From Siphonodentalium dalli (lineage: Eukaryota; Mollusca; Scaphopoda; Gadilida; Siphonodentaliidae): a stretch of 64,000 bases of DNA. Where the stretch lies: contig CP136069.1 in NCBI GenBank assembly GCA_032622095.1, forward strand, positions 200,355,239 through 200,419,238, written 5' to 3'. Both the position numbers and the translations under genes were made by a program. The notes beneath the pieces were generated by a model that worked only from the letters and a program-made list of their open reading frames with translations, searched no databases and had not been told where the DNA came from. Within the stretch, counting starts at the first letter, position 1; every line of letters starts with the position of its first letter. Shown piece by piece: positions 55,601 to 63,026 of the stretch.

Positions 55601-58600
55601 AATCCATACATCTCCAACACTTCCGACAAGAAAATCAACATGATTGTACTGTGTTACATCTTACACAATCCCAGACAATGTCCCTTATCATAAATGGAAA
55701 TGGTGCAAATGTGTTTACCCGTCGTCCTAAAGATGCCCTGTACAATTAGACACTAAATGAGTTAACCCTTTAATTATAAATTGATTGATGCACTTGCATG
55801 CTTAGATTCGAGAAAATTGATACCTGGAATTTGAAATTAGACACCCCCGCCGCGAATAAAGAGGCTCTAGGTGTACGTTCCTTAGGCTATACTTCCAGTT
55901 GTCAGTCAGAGCGCCATTATATTTGAAAATCGTTGTATTATCTGAGATTTGTGGAGGCATGGATTCAGTATGGTAGTTCATTTCTTTTTCAAATGTGCTT
56001 GCTTCACAGTGATATAACCGTCGATTAACCCTTTACCCAACAGAACGGCCCTGTGCCAATGCATTCTCTTATATATGCGAGTCGACCATAGGTCGCCTCG
56101 CATATATAAGAGAATGCATTGGCTTAACACATTAAACATTATAAAATTGTTAAAGAATGTAAGAAAAAATGGTAAAAAGTGTCAAAAAAAGAATTTTTTT
56201 AGGCCAATGCATTCTCTTATATATGCGAGGCGATCTATGGTTTACTCGCATATATAAGATAATGCATTGGCACAGGGCATAACTGTAACCATCACAATGT
56301 GGTCATTGAACCGGTTCCAATGATATCCATATTTGTATGGTGTTATTGAGACAGACCGAAGATATTTTAGGCTGTTGAAGATTTATTTGGGCGTTTTTGG
56401 CCGGTTTGTTGGGTAAAGGGTTAAAACGAGTTAATTTTCAACTTATTTTGCCAAAAAATGGTAAATTTGTGAAATATCCATTATCCGTATGGTACAGGCA
56501 TCGCGCAACACATGCAATAATGCATCATTTTACGTCCTCTTTTGAAAGCTGATATCATGTGTCCGATCTATTTATTTTCCGGTGAAATATCCATTATCCG
56601 TATGGTACAGGCATCGCGCAACACATGAAATAATGCATCATTTTACGTCCTCTTTTGAAAGCTGATATCATGTGTCCGATCTATTTATTTTCCGGTGATT
56701 AGAATGAACCGAAACTGAAATGCGATGCCCAGCATGTTTTATGTAACCAGTGGTCAATCTCTGATCTCAGTCAATCCCCTTGATTGGATAATCCTATACC
56801 GCGGCGATATCTCCCCACCGACGACCACATATATCTTGGCATTGAGCCCCGCCCACTTTAAACCACCCAGACTAAATATAAATCCAGTTGGTGGATACGA
56901 GCCCTCGTGTTAGACAGGTAGCGTCGCGTTGAGCTCCGCCCACTATAAACCACCTAGACTAAATATATATCCAGTTGGTGAATACGAGCCAAACAGTCAT
57001 CATATTTCATTTTCGATCCGGTCGTCCGCCGGAAAGGACGTCCGCACCAGCGCGTCCAGGGACTTTTCTGTCGAAGGCTCGGTGGACTGCTTTAATCCCA
57101 CCGAACTATTGCACGCACCGAATGGCTTTCAGTCGCCGCGACCTCCGATGGAAGCTTTACCACCACTGCCACCATCTCCCAATCAGGATGCAGCGCTGAC
57201 TTCAACCCGCCGACAGCGCGACCTCCAATGAAAGCTTTACCACCGCTGCCACCATTTCCACATCAGGTGCAGTGGACTTCAACCCGCCGATACCACAACT
57301 CCGATGGAGCTTTACCACTGCTGCCACCATCTCCACATCAGGATGCAGCGGACTTTAACCAGCCGACAACGCGACCTCCGATGGAAGCTTTACCACCGCT
57401 GCCACCATCTCCACATCACGATGAAGCGGACTTCAACCCGCCGACAGCGCGACCTCCGATGGAAGCTTTACCACCGCTGCCATCATCTCCACATCAGGAT
57501 GCAGCCGACTTCAACACGCCGACACCGCGTCCTCCGATGGAAGCGTTACCACCGCTGCCACCATCTCCACATCAGGATGAAGCGGACTTCAACCCGCCGA
57601 TACCGCGACCCCCGATGGAAGCTTTACCACCGCTGCCGCCATCTCCACATCAGGATGGAGCGGACTTCAACCCGCCGACACCGCGACCTCCGATGGAAGA
57701 TTTACCACCGCTGCCACCATCTCCACATCAGAGTGAAGCCGACTTCAACACGTCGACACCGCGACCTCCGATGGAAGTGTTACCACCGCTGCCACCATCT
57801 CCACAGAGTTCAGCCGACTTCAACCAGCCGACAGCGTGAACTCCGATGGAAGTGTTACCACCGCTGCCACCATCTCCACACCAGGATGAAGCGGACTTCA
57901 ACCCGCCGACAACGCGACCTCCGGTGGACGCTTTACCACCACTGCCACCAGCTCCACATCAGGATGCAGCGGACTTCAACCCACAGACAGCGCGACCTCC
58001 GATTGAAGAGTTACCACCGCTGCCACCATCTCCACTTGGATGCAGCGGACTTCAACCCGCCGACAGCGCGACCTACGATGGAAACTTACCACCGCTGCCA
58101 CCATCTCCACATCAGAGTGAATCCGACTTCAACACGCCGACACCGCGACCTCCGATGGAAGCTTTACCACCGGTACCACCATCTCCACATCAGAGTGCAG
58201 CCGACTTCCACACGCCGACACCGCGACCTCCGATGAAAGCTTTGGCGCCGCTGCCACCATCTCCACATCAGGATGCAGCGGACTTCAACCCAACGACAGC
58301 GCGACCTCCAATGAAAGCTTTACCACCGCTGCCACCATCTCCACATCAGAGTGAAGCCGACTTCAACCCGCCGGCAGCGCGACCTCCGATGAAAGTTTTA
58401 CCACCGCATCAGAGTGCAGCCGACTTCAACCAGGCGATACCACGACCTCCGATGGAAACTTTCCTACCGCTGCCACCATTTCCACATCAGGATGCAGAGT
58501 ACTTCAATCCGCCGACAGCGTGAACTCACATGTCCCCCGATTACACCATCTGCACGAACAACTCCAACTCCTACTCAGTGGATGCCGATCCAGTTGTTAG

Positions 58601-61600
58601 AAGTGTGCTGGAGTCGATGGCAAGGACAAACACGATCATGGCAGAATGCCAAGCACGAGCTGAAAAAGACGAAGCTATGAAACAACAACTAGCAGAACAC
58701 GGCATTCCCTTCGACTGCCCTTCGGCAACAACAACAACAAGAACAACAACAATAGCACAATCAAAGACTGAACAACACAGGAAAGAACATCCACCGAAAA
58801 AGAGGAAGATTTAGTTATAGAATTTGTTTTCTTTTGATTAGTTAATTGTATATCCATTTTTAATCCCCCGTAAAACTTCAAAGTGGCTTGTATGGACCAC
58901 CCTCAATTTCCTAATAAACGAGTCCGATAGTTTAAGCTGCGACACTAGTTACTTATCTTATATCTATATTTGCGAATGTCTATCTGTCTGTCTGTCTGTC
59001 TGTGTTCTATAGAAATTCACAGTGGACCCCCTAGATGGCAAAAAAGGGGTCTAATAGGGGTAACTTTTTACGGGAAAGATAATGGCGAGGGTTAGAATTT
59101 TCTAAGGTGACGCCGTTGTTGTCAGGGGCAGAAATGGGGGAGGGGCAGAACAAAAATTGTCGCCGATTGCCACCAAACTTATAAATAATCATCCCCATAA
59201 TATGACGAATATAATGGTGTAGTTTAAATATGTCAAAAGTCGCGCCGTTCGCGTCAGGGATGCCCGGAAGGGGAGAGGGGCACCAACATTGATCAAAAAT
59301 AATTTTAGCGCCGAATTCCACCAGATTGATGGACATTCTTCTGAGATCTTCTCCGTGATACAAGGAATCTTATTGTGTGATTTAAAGACGCCAAATTGGT
59401 GTCGTTGGGATGAGAGATTTCAGGGGCGGAGGGTGGGTACTAAATCTGACAAGAATTTGTTTAGTCGCCGATAGCCACGAAACTTATACAAATTCATCCC
59501 CATGGTATGAGGTGTCTAATTGCGTGGCTTAAAACTGTCAAAAGTGGCATCATTCGAGTCAGGGGTGCACTGAAAGGGAGAGGGGCGCCAAAATTGATAC
59601 ACAATATTTTTAGCGCCAATTTCCACCAAATTGATACACATTCTTATCCATGATACGATGAATCTAATCGTGTGATTTTAAAGACGTCATATTGGAGGTG
59701 CTTTTGTGAGAGATGGGGTGGGGTGGGTACTAAATTTGATAAAACATTATTTAGTCGCGGATTAGCACCAAACTTACAAATAATAATCTCCATGATATCA
59801 GGAGACTAATTTTGTGGCTTAAAGGTGTTAAAGGTGGGGACATTCGAGTCAGGATGCCTAGAGTGTGAGAGGGACACAAACATTGATCAACAATATGTTT
59901 AGCGCCGATTTCCACCTGAGTGATACATATTCTTCTCCTTGATACGAATAATCTAATCGTGTGGTTTAAATGCGCCAAATTGGTGACTTTTGTGTGATAG
60001 ATATGCAATGATGGCCCTTAATTTGATATGAATTTGTATACATGTACATATATTCATTTCAAACTGAGGGACCTTGTATCGTCAGAGGATTGCATATTAT
60101 AATGGCTCATATATATAGTATAACACGATTGAGTCTGTCCCATCCAATATAGTTTCCACAAAAAAAGTTACAATTGCCGAGAGATATGGAAATGTAGAGC
60201 AGGCCTGTTCAAAAATAGTGGTCACAGTGTACAGTCAAATATGGTTACTTCTGATATCAAGGAAAACGCAGTCCGTAGCACATGACTTTTCAGGATCCTC
60301 CAATATTAACATCTGACATGGGTACATCTGCCAGTTACAGAGGATTTCTTTCATTTTTTAGAACAGACTCATCGCCTAACATAAACAACTCAAAATATCG
60401 CCGTGTCGGTCACATGTAGCTGCTATGCATGCATACATAACATCAATTATTTTAAACTGAAAATGATCAGCCAGTACATAACACCAGAACAGAGGAGCAC
60501 ATGGACATATCTTTACAACATCTGTATCTTTTATCTCTATGTCGTCTTTTATTTTTTCGAACTAATGTGTCTATGATGTTCATGTTTCATGGTATAACGT
60601 CTGAAGTATACGCAGCTGTAAATAAATAAATACCTCTTTATTGTTGGACGGATTAAACGCGATAAACAAAATGATAATCGCTCCGACCTGACAAGGTGAG
60701 CCACTACTTATATTCCATGTGTAAGAATAATGTTTTGTGATGGAATTTGGATATACAATTTATGAGAATATGTGTACCACTTTGAGAGCAAGAGTATTCT
60801 CTATTCCCACCAAATATCTACAGAGGGTTTCACATCACTTTAACCTGGGCAACGCCGGGTAACCCTTCTAGTGTTATATAAAATTATACGTAATGGATTT
60901 ACAATCTAGAAACAGATACAGAAATGTGAACGAGCGATACTTTTCCTACGATCATTTTATTTCATATAACTGCTTCAGGTATCACTATTAGTACCTCGTC
61001 TGTTCGGTCATGTATTATTTCGTATATCTGTTTCAGGTATCACTATTTGTATCTCGTCTGTCGGGTCAGTCACTCGGCATCAGCGTGTATGGTATGTTTG
61101 TTATCGACAGATCATCTGTTCTCATGGTACGTATATAACGGCGACCTACGTTATGTAACCCTTCTATGGCTGGAGACATTTTGCGAAAACCCTATATCAA
61201 TGCATTCTATCACATGGAGCTTCGCATATATAAGAGAATACATTGTCCTAACAATATTTACGCTGTCCTTGTAGGCCAGGGTATTCTATTATATTTGCGA
61301 AGCTCTCTGTGGGAGACTCGCAAATATAAGATAATGCACTGTTACTGGATATTTAATGCTGCACCAGCGCAGCTCCAATCAGGAAAGGGTCAAAGTGAAG
61401 TGGTACCCTGTGGCGTTCAGAAGAGAATGACATTTATTTACAGGGACCTACATCATTTAAACCTTCCATGACAGGAGCTACGCTAGTTCAGCATTAAAGA
61501 TCCTGTACCAGCGCAAATAACCGGCCAAATAAAGCTTCAACAGCCTAAAATATCTTCGGTCTGTCTCAATAGAACCATACAAATATGGATATCATTGGAA

Positions 61601-62129
61601 CCGGCTCATTGGCCACATTGTGATGGTTACAGTTATGCCCTGTGCCAATGCATTCTCTTATATATGCGAGTCGACCATAGGTCGCCTCGCATATATAAGA
61701 GAATGCATTGGCCTAAACAAAATCTTTTTTAAACACTTTTTACCATTTTTTCTTACATTCTTTAACATTTTTATAATTTTTAATGTGTTAAGCCAATGCA
61801 TTCTCTTATATATGCGAGGCGACTTCATTCCCCGTCCCCCGAGTCTGAATCATGTTTGCGCAACAATAATACATTTGTGTACATATGGCACTATTTCCTG
61901 TTATGCACCGACCGTTGCATATCATTATCATAGAATGGGTTTAATGAATGGAATAAGGGTTGGATCCTGTAGTAAATACTATCACAGCTTTAGTTCAACT
62001 TGTCTGTTTCAGCTTGTGGGAACGATCCTCACATATGGTGTTATTGTGCTTCAACTAAACCCGGGATCTGGACTAGAAGAGATAAAAGACATGATCGAAA
62101 GCTTGAACAATACTCGTATGAGCTGCTGA
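33688..62129 (+). CDS. gustatory-receptor-like (GRL) 7TM protein, four exons
   Basis: Join 33688-34668, 54694-54762, 61037-61126 and 62013-62129. All introns are phase 0 and the product is 418 residues, normal for the insect GR / animal GRL family. ATG 33688 is preceded by an in-frame TAA at 33682. Hydrophobic segments fall near residues 48-70, 86-110, 143-160, 189-215, 268-291 and 302-319; the seventh spans the exon 3/4 joint. Residues 387-394 read TYGVIVLQ, matching the family's C-terminal TYhhhhhQ signature. A charged loop (about 216-260) precedes helix 5, as in GRs. Family members are ligand-gated channels or receptors with an intracellular N terminus; the ligand here is unknown. Introns are 20025, 6274 and 886 bp. 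Exon assignment is inferred from frame, splice sites and family pattern; no transcript was seen. Confidence 0.88.
34912..35150 (-). mobile_element. short Helitron (third family), minus strand
   Basis: Plus-strand A|CTAG at 34911-34915 is followed by GGGCCCGACTTCGTCCGGGC, so on the minus strand a bulged hairpin precedes a CTAG end. The interior has the TTTGACCTTGAATTGACC block, and the minus-strand 5' side reads TAATATATATTTTGGG. It abuts the next element at 35151. Confidence 0.62.
35578..36090 (+). repeat. 267-bp tandem duplication
   Basis: 'GATAACATTGCATTGAATC' starts at 35578 and 35845, and the following ~250 bp are repeated (GGGCTTCGGGTCGTTGTTG, CGGTTTGGGGCAGTGTG). The two copies differ mainly by a 20-bp indel and a G run. 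Confidence 0.88.
36112..37059. mobile_element. hAT-like non-autonomous element, 948 bp
   Basis: Perfect 8-bp target duplication ATTTTCAG (36104-36111 and 37060-37067). The inverted termini read TAGGGCTTCACGGTAT on both ends. TAGGGCT-type termini with 8-bp duplications are typical of hAT elements. Short ORFs inside are unremarkable, so it is non-autonomous. Confidence 0.88.
37454..37945 (-). mobile_element. Helitron relic (third family), 5' truncated
   Basis: Plus-strand A|CTAG (37453-37457) with GACCCGACTTCGTCCGGGCT: on the minus strand this is a hairpin followed by CTAG. About four ~130-bp internal units with TTTGACCTTGAATT and AAGGTCA follow. The expected minus-strand TCTATA start is not found, so the element is truncated near 37945. 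Confidence 0.58.
38023..38430 (-). CDS. unidentified ORF, 135 codons
   Basis: ATG at 38430 sits in a reasonable context (GCCAAAATGC). The product starts basic (PPRKRSLTPHIKRVKSR) and has an acidic middle (SSHDEDVESDD). I recognise no family. It lies just upstream of, and opposite to, the Ty3/gypsy remains and could be part of another decayed element. A plus-strand ORF overlaps it, so coding status is open. Confidence 0.3.
   Translation of the reverse strand: MPPRKRSLTPHIKRVKSRVGHVYKYTILSPLENGWTEDEGILETLWSECGILPPTIQDLLVEGNIESSHDEDVESDDIRINKYELVPVLFTIGYSWRLFMLNNGEVGATCCNVHIQNDLFSMALVPDASSLVGGR
38590..40930 (+). pseudogene. Ty3/gypsy LTR-retrotransposon pol remnant
   Basis: Fragments in several frames follow the pol order of Ty3/gypsy. 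Reverse transcriptase spans about 38590-38900 (TAFST motif, then YLDD near 38747, followed by the KLNP motif). RNase H spans about 39110-39480 (a DCDAS-like motif, TDHSSLKWL, then HRPGNNHLYADALSR). Integrase spans about 40110-40700 (C-terminal half of the zinc finger, the HLDFLGPLP core, TDQDPCFES, TPYRPSANGQVE). A stop occurs before TAFST and there are many frameshifts; gag and protease are missing and I see no LTR pair. It is dead and sits in intron 1 of the GRL gene in the same orientation. Confidence 0.85.
40931..42430 (+). repeat. ~366-bp tandem repeat, about 3 units, split by a MITE
   Basis: Landmarks such as CCACAATCNTCAT followed by GACATAGGGTAA recur near 41093, 41958 and 42324. Removing the MITE at 41231-41732 gives a period of about 366 bp. 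Each unit carries TCTGGCGGCCATCTTGGA or a variant, the complement of a YY1-like AAGATGG motif. There is no coding. Confidence 0.8.
41231..41732 (+). mobile_element. piggyBac-like MITE, copy 2
   Basis: 502 bp including TTAA at both ends (41231-41234 and 41729-41732). It is the reverse complement of the element at 16050-16555, with the same termini. It is inserted into one unit of a tandem repeat whose next unit (TTAA at 42095-42098) is an empty version of the same site. That proves the TTAA duplication and the element's exact ends. Confidence 0.92.
42431..42946. other. no recognisable feature
   Basis: Intron 1 DNA with no assigned gene or repeat. Confidence 0.5.
42947..43231 (+). repeat. left flank shared with 55774-56024
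   Basis: About 280 bp nearly identical to 55774-56024, both ending exactly at a palindromic TTAA MITE. This copy has an extra 43-bp duplication (ACACCCCCGCCGCGAGTAAA twice, about 43014-43073). Confidence 0.88.
43232..43623 (+). mobile_element. palindromic TTAA MITE, copy 2
   Basis: The same termini and double-hairpin architecture as 25526-25968, with TTAA at 43232 and 43620. The spacer between the two hairpins is shorter. Confidence 0.87.
43624..44041. other. no recognisable feature
   Basis: Unassigned DNA downstream of the MITE and just beyond the 3' end of the FkbM-like gene. An AATAAATAAA run on the plus strand at about 43933 does not suit the minus-strand gene. Confidence 0.45.
44042..45103 (-). 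pseudogene. FkbM-family methyltransferase, type II membrane form, two frameshifts
   Basis: Start ATG at 45103. Residues 11-30 are a hydrophobic signal anchor after an RTR-rich N terminus, as in Golgi enzymes. A polar stalk follows, then the methyltransferase domain. Its SAM-binding motif FLDLGSHVG lies at about 44607-44581, and KIDVEGME, the conserved acidic post-core motif, at about 44302-44279. The frame moves by one base near 44700 and back near 44490, so the segment between is read in another frame. The two shifts compensate. Without them the domain order is complete to the C terminus. FkbM proteins transfer methyl groups to small molecules or sugars; the substrate here is unknown. It lies antisense inside GRL intron 1. 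It may be a young pseudogene or an assembly error; a very short intron is less likely. Confidence 0.8.
45104..46548. other. no gene recognised
   Basis: Overlapping ORFs of 90-140 codons around 45183-45730 on both strands have no recognisable domain. The region begins with what may be the upstream region of the FkbM-like gene. Confidence 0.4.
46549..46641 (+). repeat. 36-bp minisatellite, ~2.6 units
   Basis: TGTTACATGTTTAGGATTGA followed by GATATGGGTATAATAT, repeated with small changes. It makes short tandem peptides in several frames. Confidence 0.85.
46690..47134 (-). mobile_element. truncated Helitron of the 58963 family, minus strand
   Basis: The minus-strand 5' end TCTATATTTGCGAATG starts at 47134. 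The following sequence matches the first ~450 bp of the element at 58963-60871 (GTCTGTGTTCTATA, then the CACCAAATT / CCCTGACTC units). The 3' part is missing. A long C run lies near 46818. Confidence 0.7.
47135..47483. other. no recognisable feature
   Basis: Contains GGCGCCATGGTGGACGCCAT, resembling the 'gcggccatcttgg' motif of other repeats in the window. Otherwise unassigned. Confidence 0.4.
47484..47780 (+). repeat. 50-bp minisatellite, 6 units
   Basis: CGACCAATATATCCTGGACT starts a 50-bp unit repeated six times, almost without variation. The last unit is missing one base and then decays. Confidence 0.95.
47781..48460. other. no gene; 25-bp double repeat
   Basis: AATATTACTAATATTATGTT occurs twice in tandem at about 48360-48410. 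The rest is unassigned. Confidence 0.5.
48461..49260 (+). repeat. A/C-rich degenerate tandem repeat
   Basis: The plus strand is unusually poor in G and rich in A and C over 800 bp. Loose recurrences of ACCATACA, CACTC, GTATACAC and ATATACACC occur at roughly 50-70 bp intervals. There are no ORFs of note. It looks like an old satellite whose units have drifted apart. Confidence 0.5.
49261..50758. other. no gene recognised
   Basis: Several ORFs below 100 codons overlap on both strands without any domain. AAGATGGCGGGC at about 50640 is a YY1-like promoter motif whose ATG opens a 20-codon frame; nothing else supports a gene. Confidence 0.35.
50759..51824 (+). repeat. pair of ~180-bp direct repeats 0.9 kb apart
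   Basis: 50759-50940 and 51642-51824 share ACACTGTT, a GGGCCGTCATAATCGACGG block, CCGTTATTTTATGTGCCC and CATGCCGTCAAAATTCAATA at about 80% identity. They flank about 700 bp with no recognisable gene. They could be terminal repeats of a small retroelement (TRIM-like), but I see no primer-binding site, TG...CA ends or target duplication. Confidence 0.55.
51825..52938. other. no recognisable feature
   Basis: AT-rich intron 1 DNA without supported genes. Confidence 0.5.
52939..53368 (+). repeat. 21-bp minisatellite, ~18 units
   Basis: ATCATTATCCATGAACATAC-type units, regularly interrupted by a shorter TCATCTGACTT block at about 53023, 53165, 53327 and 53361, suggesting a higher-order unit. Because 21 is a multiple of 3, all frames stay open for long stretches (for example MFMDNDC repeats on the minus strand). 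These are not genes. Confidence 0.95.
53369..53793. other. no recognisable feature
   Basis: Unassigned DNA between two minisatellites. Confidence 0.5.
53794..53914 (+). repeat. 30-bp minisatellite, 4 units
   Basis: GTCTAACTGATGTGCTATAC followed by CAATATAAAT, four near-perfect units. Confidence 0.93.
53915..54693. other. end of GRL intron 1, no other feature
   Basis: No ORF or repeat of note. It ends with the polypyrimidine-rich acceptor TTTATTTGTTATCTTACAG at 54675-54693. Confidence 0.6.
54694..54762 (+). CDS. GRL exon 2 (23 codons)
   Basis: A strong acceptor (polypyrimidine tract plus TTACAG) and a strong donor (AAGAG|GTAAGA) bracket 69 bases. Of the three forward frames only one is open, and it is phase 0 at both ends, matching exon 1 and exon 3. 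The peptide contains LHAIDVSKLNEKEIQE, an amphipathic stretch of the kind seen between helix 6 and helix 7 of GR proteins. The donor lies at the first base pairs of a minisatellite. Too short to be found as an ORF. Confidence 0.82.
54761..55068 (+). repeat. 44-bp minisatellite carrying the exon 2 splice donor, 7 units
   Basis: The unit starts AGGTAAGACTGACAATGTAT and includes GGGTCCATGCTGACCAGAAC. Seven units run without interruption. The first AGGTAAGA is the exon 2 donor itself, so six further strong donor-like sites lie at 44-bp steps downstream. 44 is not a multiple of 3, so use of the second donor would change the phase, and reading on meets TAA. Confidence 0.95.
55069..55761. other. no recognisable feature
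   Basis: GRL intron 2. ORFs of about 75 codons here have no domain. Confidence 0.5.
55762..56024 (+). repeat. left flank of MITE, shared with 42947-43231
   Basis: It begins with TTAACCCTTTA at 55762, which looks like another MITE terminus, then follows the 42947 copy closely to the TTAA at 56025. The whole 55762-56424 block may therefore be one larger element. Confidence 0.75.
56025..56424 (+). mobile_element. palindromic TTAA MITE, copy 3
   Basis: TTAA at 56025 and 56421, the same termini and paired hairpins as the other copies. The second hairpin has a few mismatches (GATCTATGGTTTACTC), so it is slightly older. Confidence 0.87.
56469..56694 (+). repeat. 113-bp perfect-looking tandem duplication
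   Basis: GTGAAATATCCATTATCCGT starts at 56469 and 56582. I see only one difference between the copies (CATGCAATAA versus CATGAAATAA). It lies directly upstream of the proline-rich gene. Confidence 0.93.
56840..56991 (+). promoter_or_regulatory. duplicated GC-box/TATA-like block
   Basis: Two ~62-bp copies at about 56840-56901 and 56930-56991. The upstream one has CCGCCCACTTTAAACC and the downstream one CCGCCCACTATAAACC, the latter closer to a TATA box. About 150 bp after the second copy the proline-rich reading frame begins, so the block may be its promoter. This is inferred from motif and position. Confidence 0.4.
57124..58814 (+). pseudogene. proline-rich 26-residue-repeat protein with C-terminal NLS
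   Basis: About 18 units of 78 bp encode variants of PPMEALPPLPPSPHQ followed by ADFNPPTAR. The main frame runs 57228-57839, 57846-58523 and 58530-58814 with the same phase throughout. It is interrupted only by TGA at 57837 and 58521, each where other units read CGA. Upstream, two extra bases near 57195 put the first unit in another frame. The last ~95 residues are not repetitive: a charged helix (ECQARAEKDEAMKQQLAEHG), a Thr-rich run and a final PPKKRKI, like an SV40-type nuclear import signal. AATAAA follows at about 58912. I do not recognise the family. It is either decayed or translated by stop readthrough; decay is likelier. It lies in GRL intron 2 on the same strand. Confidence 0.6.
58963..60871 (+). 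mobile_element. non-autonomous Helitron, second family
   Basis: It starts TCTATATTTGCGAATG after host A (58962). It ends with the stem ACCTGGGCAACGCCGGGT, a short spacer and CTAG at 60868-60871 before host T. The interior has a TCTG microsatellite and several ~150-bp diverged tandem units (CACCAAACTTA, CGAGTCAGGGG, GGGGAGAGGGGC). There is no Rep/helicase ORF. Partial relatives lie at 46690-47134 and 63466-64000, both inverted. Confidence 0.82.
60872..61036 (+). repeat. 58-bp duplication across the exon 3 acceptor
   Basis: CTTCAGGTATCACTATTAGT near 60973 and TTTCAGGTATCACTATTTGT near 61031 are copies offset by 58 bp, covering the polypyrimidine tract, AG and first ~35 bases of exon 3. The upstream AG (60977-60978) would also be a usable acceptor but would shift the frame by one. 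Confidence 0.85.
61037..61126 (+). CDS. GRL exon 3 (30 codons)
   Basis: TATCTGTTTCAG|GTATCA acceptor and CTCATG|GTACGT donor; 90 bases, phase 0 at both ends. The peptide contains FVSRLSGQSLGISVYG and then FVIDRSSVLM, which matches the conserved GR pattern of a hydrophobic FxxRL stretch and a Gly-x-Phe-x-Ile segment leading into helix 7. Too short to be called as an ORF. Confidence 0.87.
61127..62012 (+). mobile_element. GRL intron 3, filled with MITE relics
   Basis: About 61190-61345 is a decayed hairpin MITE (ATCAATGCATTCTATC, GCATATATAAGAGAATACAT), and its relative start lies near 61450-61500. About 61505-61829 is an inverted, truncated copy of the palindromic TTAA MITE: one hairpin is complete (61643-61710), the second is cut after GCGAGGCGACTT at 61829, and no TTAA end remains there. 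Confidence 0.72.
62013..62129 (+). CDS. GRL exon 4 (38 codons and stop)
   Basis: Acceptor CTTGTCTGTTTCAG at 61999-62012. The exon begins LVGTILTYGVIVLQL, the family's helix 7 with TYxxxxxQ, and ends after a short tail at TGA 62127-62129. A phase-0 intron just before the TY motif is the usual place in GR-family genes. The open frame extends far upstream into MITE sequence, but that part is intronic. Confidence 0.9.
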   Translation, partial: LVGTILTYGVIVLQLNPGSGLEEIKDMIESLNNTRMSC

Positions 62130-63026
62130 CATGACGATGACGAATCTCGACACGCCGCCTATTTACGGACATGTTAACACGTCCTTTACTAAATGTTATA
62201 AAAGTATATATTGGAACAGTCTAATATTTATTTTGAGGGGTGTTCTGGTACTAATAGCAGACGGCAGACATACGAAAAGATGATACAAGTGCAGACGTAT
62301 TCATATTCTTTGGTGGGAAATGTTAAGATATTAAGTTAAACAAACAACATTATTATATGAACATGTCATAAGGGAACTACTTTTCAATGAGTATTTAGTA
62401 AATACAGTGTTAAACAATGGGTCTTCGTGGTAACCATTGGTCAAGTGTCAACGGGCTCTGCAGCAGTGCTACAATGATGGTGACTTCTGTTGATCTGGCA
62501 TTGATTATAATAATTTTTTGCAAAACTAGAAAACCTTTATTGTTTTTCAATTAGCGCGTCGGAGTTTTGCTGTCTTTGGCACGTTCGAGTCAGTTGTAGA
62601 TCAATGTTATATGTGCTAAGCTGAGACTATCCAGTGTAACATATATTGAAAATAACATCGATCCGTTTTGGTTACCACCAAACTGCTGTTTACGTGCTCT
62701 CATTTTCGTTCGTTTTTACCTAACATATCGAATTACAATGTATATTATGTATATCGCGATTCTGAAATAGCAGAATAGCCAGTCTTATTAAAACCAGACC
62801 TAATTTTCATTACTTTCAACTTAGGTCTTGCGACATTGATGGCATAAATTATTTCAAACGGGAGAAATCCAACCAATACGCACCAGGCAATGCGTTGCTC
62901 GACCAATCAAGAACTGTATGCAAATCGTATTACCTATTCAAATTCTTCACTCAATAGTAATTATTCATACAAGCCCCGCCCAATAGTTCTAAAAATAAGT
63001 ATTACCGAAGCGGAAATTCTAGATGA
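62130..63026. promoter_or_regulatory. region with CCAAT and octamer motifs
   Basis: Between about 62869 and 62990 there are three CCAAT boxes (AACCAATACG, GACCAATCAA, GCCCAATAG), a perfect octamer ATGCAAAT (62919) and a GC-rich CCCCGCCC. They sit 40-160 bp upstream of the helicase fragment and could be its promoter. The rest of the stretch is unassigned; no clear poly(A) signal for the GRL gene is visible. Confidence 0.35.

Noticed and set aside
61620-62012. The N-terminal 131 codons of the 169-codon ORF ending at 62129
   Set aside because: This part is MITE hairpin and spacer sequence lying before a clear acceptor; only 62013-62129 is exon.
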